DNA from: JAVBNF01 sp031551725
GTDB taxonomy: Bacteria > Bacteroidota > Bacteroidia > Bacteroidales > P3
Assembly: GCA_031551725.1 (NCBI GenBank)
Contig: JAVBNF010000062.1
Coordinates: 1 to 29,813, forward strand
Direction: 5' to 3'
DNA: 29,813 bases
In this document: positions 28,305 through 29,813 of the stretch, in pieces
Layout: each line of letters starts with the position of its first letter
Position numbering within the stretch: position 1 is the first letter of the stretch
The notes under the pieces: generated by a model
What the model saw: only the letters and a program-made list of their open reading frames with translations
What the model was told of the DNA's origin: nothing
Databases searched by the model: none
Program-made: the position numbers and the translations under genes

Positions 28305-29813
28305 TTAATCCCTGAGGCAGCGCACCGAGAAGCCGTACGAACGAGTGTACGCGAGACGGGCCACAGAAGCGTAACCAATGTAGACGTTACGACTCCACGC
28401 ACTCCAAGAATCATAACCTGATGCACTCCAGAAGTAGGCGTACGTCCCTCGTACGCAGAAGCGCGTGCCATCGTAATCACGATAGCCGACCGGAAACACG
28501 GAAAAACCGTATTGGTCTGTGCGAGTAACACTATAATTACCACCGGAACTATGCATTAAACGTACACCTGCATCAACCCCCAACCAGTTTTGAGTGGACG
28601 AAGAGCCAATATTATGATTTTTGTAACCTCCTCCGGTTGTTGTATTTATCGCAGTTGAAAGAATATTCCCATTGCTCGTTTCTACGGCATTTAACATGGT
28701 ACCCCATTCGTTGTCTGTTGGAACATGCCAACCACTGGGGCAGACACCCCTTCCTCCAACTTGATTATTATTAATACCCACCGCTGCATAATTACCATTG
28801 TAGGAACCCGTAATAGCACCGTTAGCAGAATTACCGTCCCGCCACATCGCCGCATCCCAAGTGTAAAGTGCGCCATATTTTTCACAGTCGGCGAGCGTGG
28901 TGGTATTCGGATTACCAAGTTTGTCGTCTGTACCGGGACACCAAAAGGAAAGGCTGCCTTGACTGCCGCCGGGAGTACCATTGGGAGAATTAGGAGTAGC
29001 ACGAAAAGTCATTCCTGTTTGGTAATTGAGATTCTCGGCCATCCACTCTTTGCCGTCGGGCATCGTAACAGTTTTGTAAACCTTACCGTCTCGAGGATCG
29101 GTCATGCTTGAACCTGTGTACAGTTTGAAGGTAATGTAAAGATTTTGATTGATGTTGCAGTAACTGGAATTTGATGCGATAGTTAAAAATTTAACTGTTT
29201 GATTAATATTTGCAACAGAAAGTCCTTTGAATAAAATTTCAATCAAAGTATCTGAGCCCATATTACGAGGTTGGCAAAAAGTTTGTACATCAACAGTAAC
29301 ACCGCTTGGAACGGTAGATGCATCAGGGGTAACGGTGTATTTCCACACGCCGCCCGAAGCAGGAAGTTTGAAAACAAAAAAGACAAACGCCTTGCCTTGT
29401 GCAGGCAGAAATTCAACCGTATCATAGGCCGCATCAAACGTCTTAGAGCCGTTTTTGGAAACCAAAAACGGAACACGAAATCCTTCATCGCAACCGCCTT
29501 CCACACAGCGCACGGACAGGGCGTCCGCACGGAGTTGTGTAGAGGAGCCGGTTGATGAATTGGAGCTGTTTGTAAATATTTTTGAACTTGCTTGAGTTCC
29601 GTTGGTATTGGTCGTACTTGTCCAGAAAAGAGCCTGCGTACCGTTGCCCGAATAGGCGCCAGCAGTGGTACGCAAGCCCGCAGCCAAAGCAGAGAACCCG
29701 AATGAATTTATATTTTGTAAAGCAGCATTTGTCCAAAGTTTTTTCCATGCCTGATTATTTGCAAATGTGCCTCGAACAGTGTCTTTCAGCAAACGCCCGG
29801 CATCCGTCGTTCC
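28305..29813 (-). CDS. Large FISUMP surface protein with two FISUMP domains, N-terminus outside the window
   Basis: The frame is open from the right edge (503 codons before the window limit, no stop) to TAA at 28307-28305. The visible part starts inside one FISUMP domain (GTTDAGRLLKDT...ALFWTSTTNTNG...ADALSVRCVEGG), continues with a beta-rich linker domain (VPFLVSKNGSKTF...VDVQTFCQPRNMGSDTLIEILFKGLS), then a second full FISUMP domain from MTDPRDGKVYKTVTMPDGKEWMAENLNYQ through GVCPSGWHVPTDNEWGTML to FWSASGYDSWSAWSRNV...GFSVRCLRD. A TTG at 29792 is not the real start, because homology continues upstream. The protein is probably exported and beta/C-lectin-like; its ligand is unknown. The last ~180 bases are GC-rich and adenine-poor. 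Confidence 0.88.
   Translation of the reverse strand, partial: GTTDAGRLLKDTVRGTFANNQAWKKLWTNAALQNINSFGFSALAAGLRTTAGAYSGNGTQALFWTSTTNTNGTQASSKIFTNSSNSSTGSSTQLRADALSVRCVEGGCDEGFRVPFLVSKNGSKTFDAAYDTVEFLPAQGKAFVFFVFKLPASGGVWKYTVTPDASTVPSGVTVDVQTFCQPRNMGSDTLIEILFKGLSVANINQTVKFLTIASNSSYCNINQNLYITFKLYTGSSMTDPRDGKVYKTVTMPDGKEWMAENLNYQTGMTFRATPNSPNGTPGGSQGSLSFWCPGTDDKLGNPNTTTLADCEKYGALYTWDAAMWRDGNSANGAITGSYNGNYAAVGINNNQVGGRGVCPSGWHVPTDNEWGTMLNAVETSNGNILSTAINTTTGGGYKNHNIGSSSTQNWLGVDAGVRLMHSSGGNYSVTRTDQYGFSVFPVGYRDYDGTRFCVRGTYAYFWSASGYDSWSAWSRNVYIGYASVARLAYTRSYGFSVRCLRD
28335..28487 (-). other. Candidate DGR variable region in the FISUMP C-terminus
   Basis: Within codons from 28418 to 28335 I count 12 A in 84 coding-strand bases (14%), against 22 of 84 in a stretch just upstream. 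At the exposed positions between conserved W, A, V, R and G residues the codons are TAC, ATT, GGT, TAC, TCT, GCC, CTC, GCG, TAC, ACT, TCG: what results when AAC/AAT/AAG template codons are randomised at adenines. The 3' end GGCTTCTCGGTGCGCTGC is GC-rich, like a DGR initiation site. No reverse transcriptase or template repeat is in the window. Confidence 0.4.

Noticed and set aside
29770..29792. TTG start of the right-hand FISUMP gene
   Set aside because: The frame continues to the window edge with FISUMP-like sequence (GTTDAGRLL), so the gene is simply cut.

Overview
The window looks like a chromosomal segment of a member of the Bacteroidota, most likely Bacteroidales-like. Five things point there: Bacteroidota-type promoters (TTTG, about 19-20 bp, TAnnTTTG) sit in front of several genes; clear Shine-Dalgarno sequences are scarce; the DNA is AT-rich; a tRNA-Glu lies directly before rpsT; and genes for FISUMP-domain (Fibrobacter succinogenes major paralogous domain) surface proteins occur at both window ends. 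No phage, IS transposase, CRISPR array or rRNA was seen. I cannot name the species.

Layout. 1-504 (-) is the N-terminal part of a FISUMP surface protein that runs off the left edge. 846-2691 (-) holds an OmpA-like coiled-coil lipoprotein and exodeoxyribonuclease III. 2895-3593 (+) is a Uma2-family nuclease-like protein. 3594-10535 (-) is a drug/metabolite efflux cluster: TetR regulator, TolC-like channel, membrane-fusion lipoprotein, RND pump and a small PII-like protein. 10801-11916 (+) is an AAA ATPase with a C-terminal winged helix. 12042-14603 (+) carries tRNA-Glu, rpsT with a terminator, and tex. mscL (-) converges on tex. 15317-17661 (+) carries a CCA-adding-type nucleotidyltransferase and miaA. 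17714-20776 (-) reads hup, a 29-residue basic ribosome-associated-type peptide, RNase G/E and a lipoprotein. 20892-24883 (+) carries mutY and an M16 peptidase. 25058-26848 (+) is lepA. 26924-27925 (-) is a DUF3089-like protein whose expected nucleophile position is alanine. 28305 to the right edge (-) is a large FISUMP protein.

Functionally most of the segment is housekeeping: translation and tRNA maturation (tRNA-Glu, S20, LepA, MiaA, CCA enzyme, RNase G, basic peptide), DNA repair (Xth, MutY) and envelope (OmpA-like, MscL, M16 peptidase, efflux pump). The accessory flavour comes from the FISUMP genes, the Uma2 gene and the AAA ATPase.

Two things stand out. First, the last ~180 bases of the right-hand FISUMP gene are adenine-poor and rich in NNY codons at the places where a diversity-generating retroelement (DGR) would write variation; no template repeat or reverse transcriptase lies in the window. 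Second, many gene junctions carry imperfect inverted repeats built from short reiterated words. The words differ from junction to junction, some recur at distant sites, and several overlap the ends or starts of coding regions.
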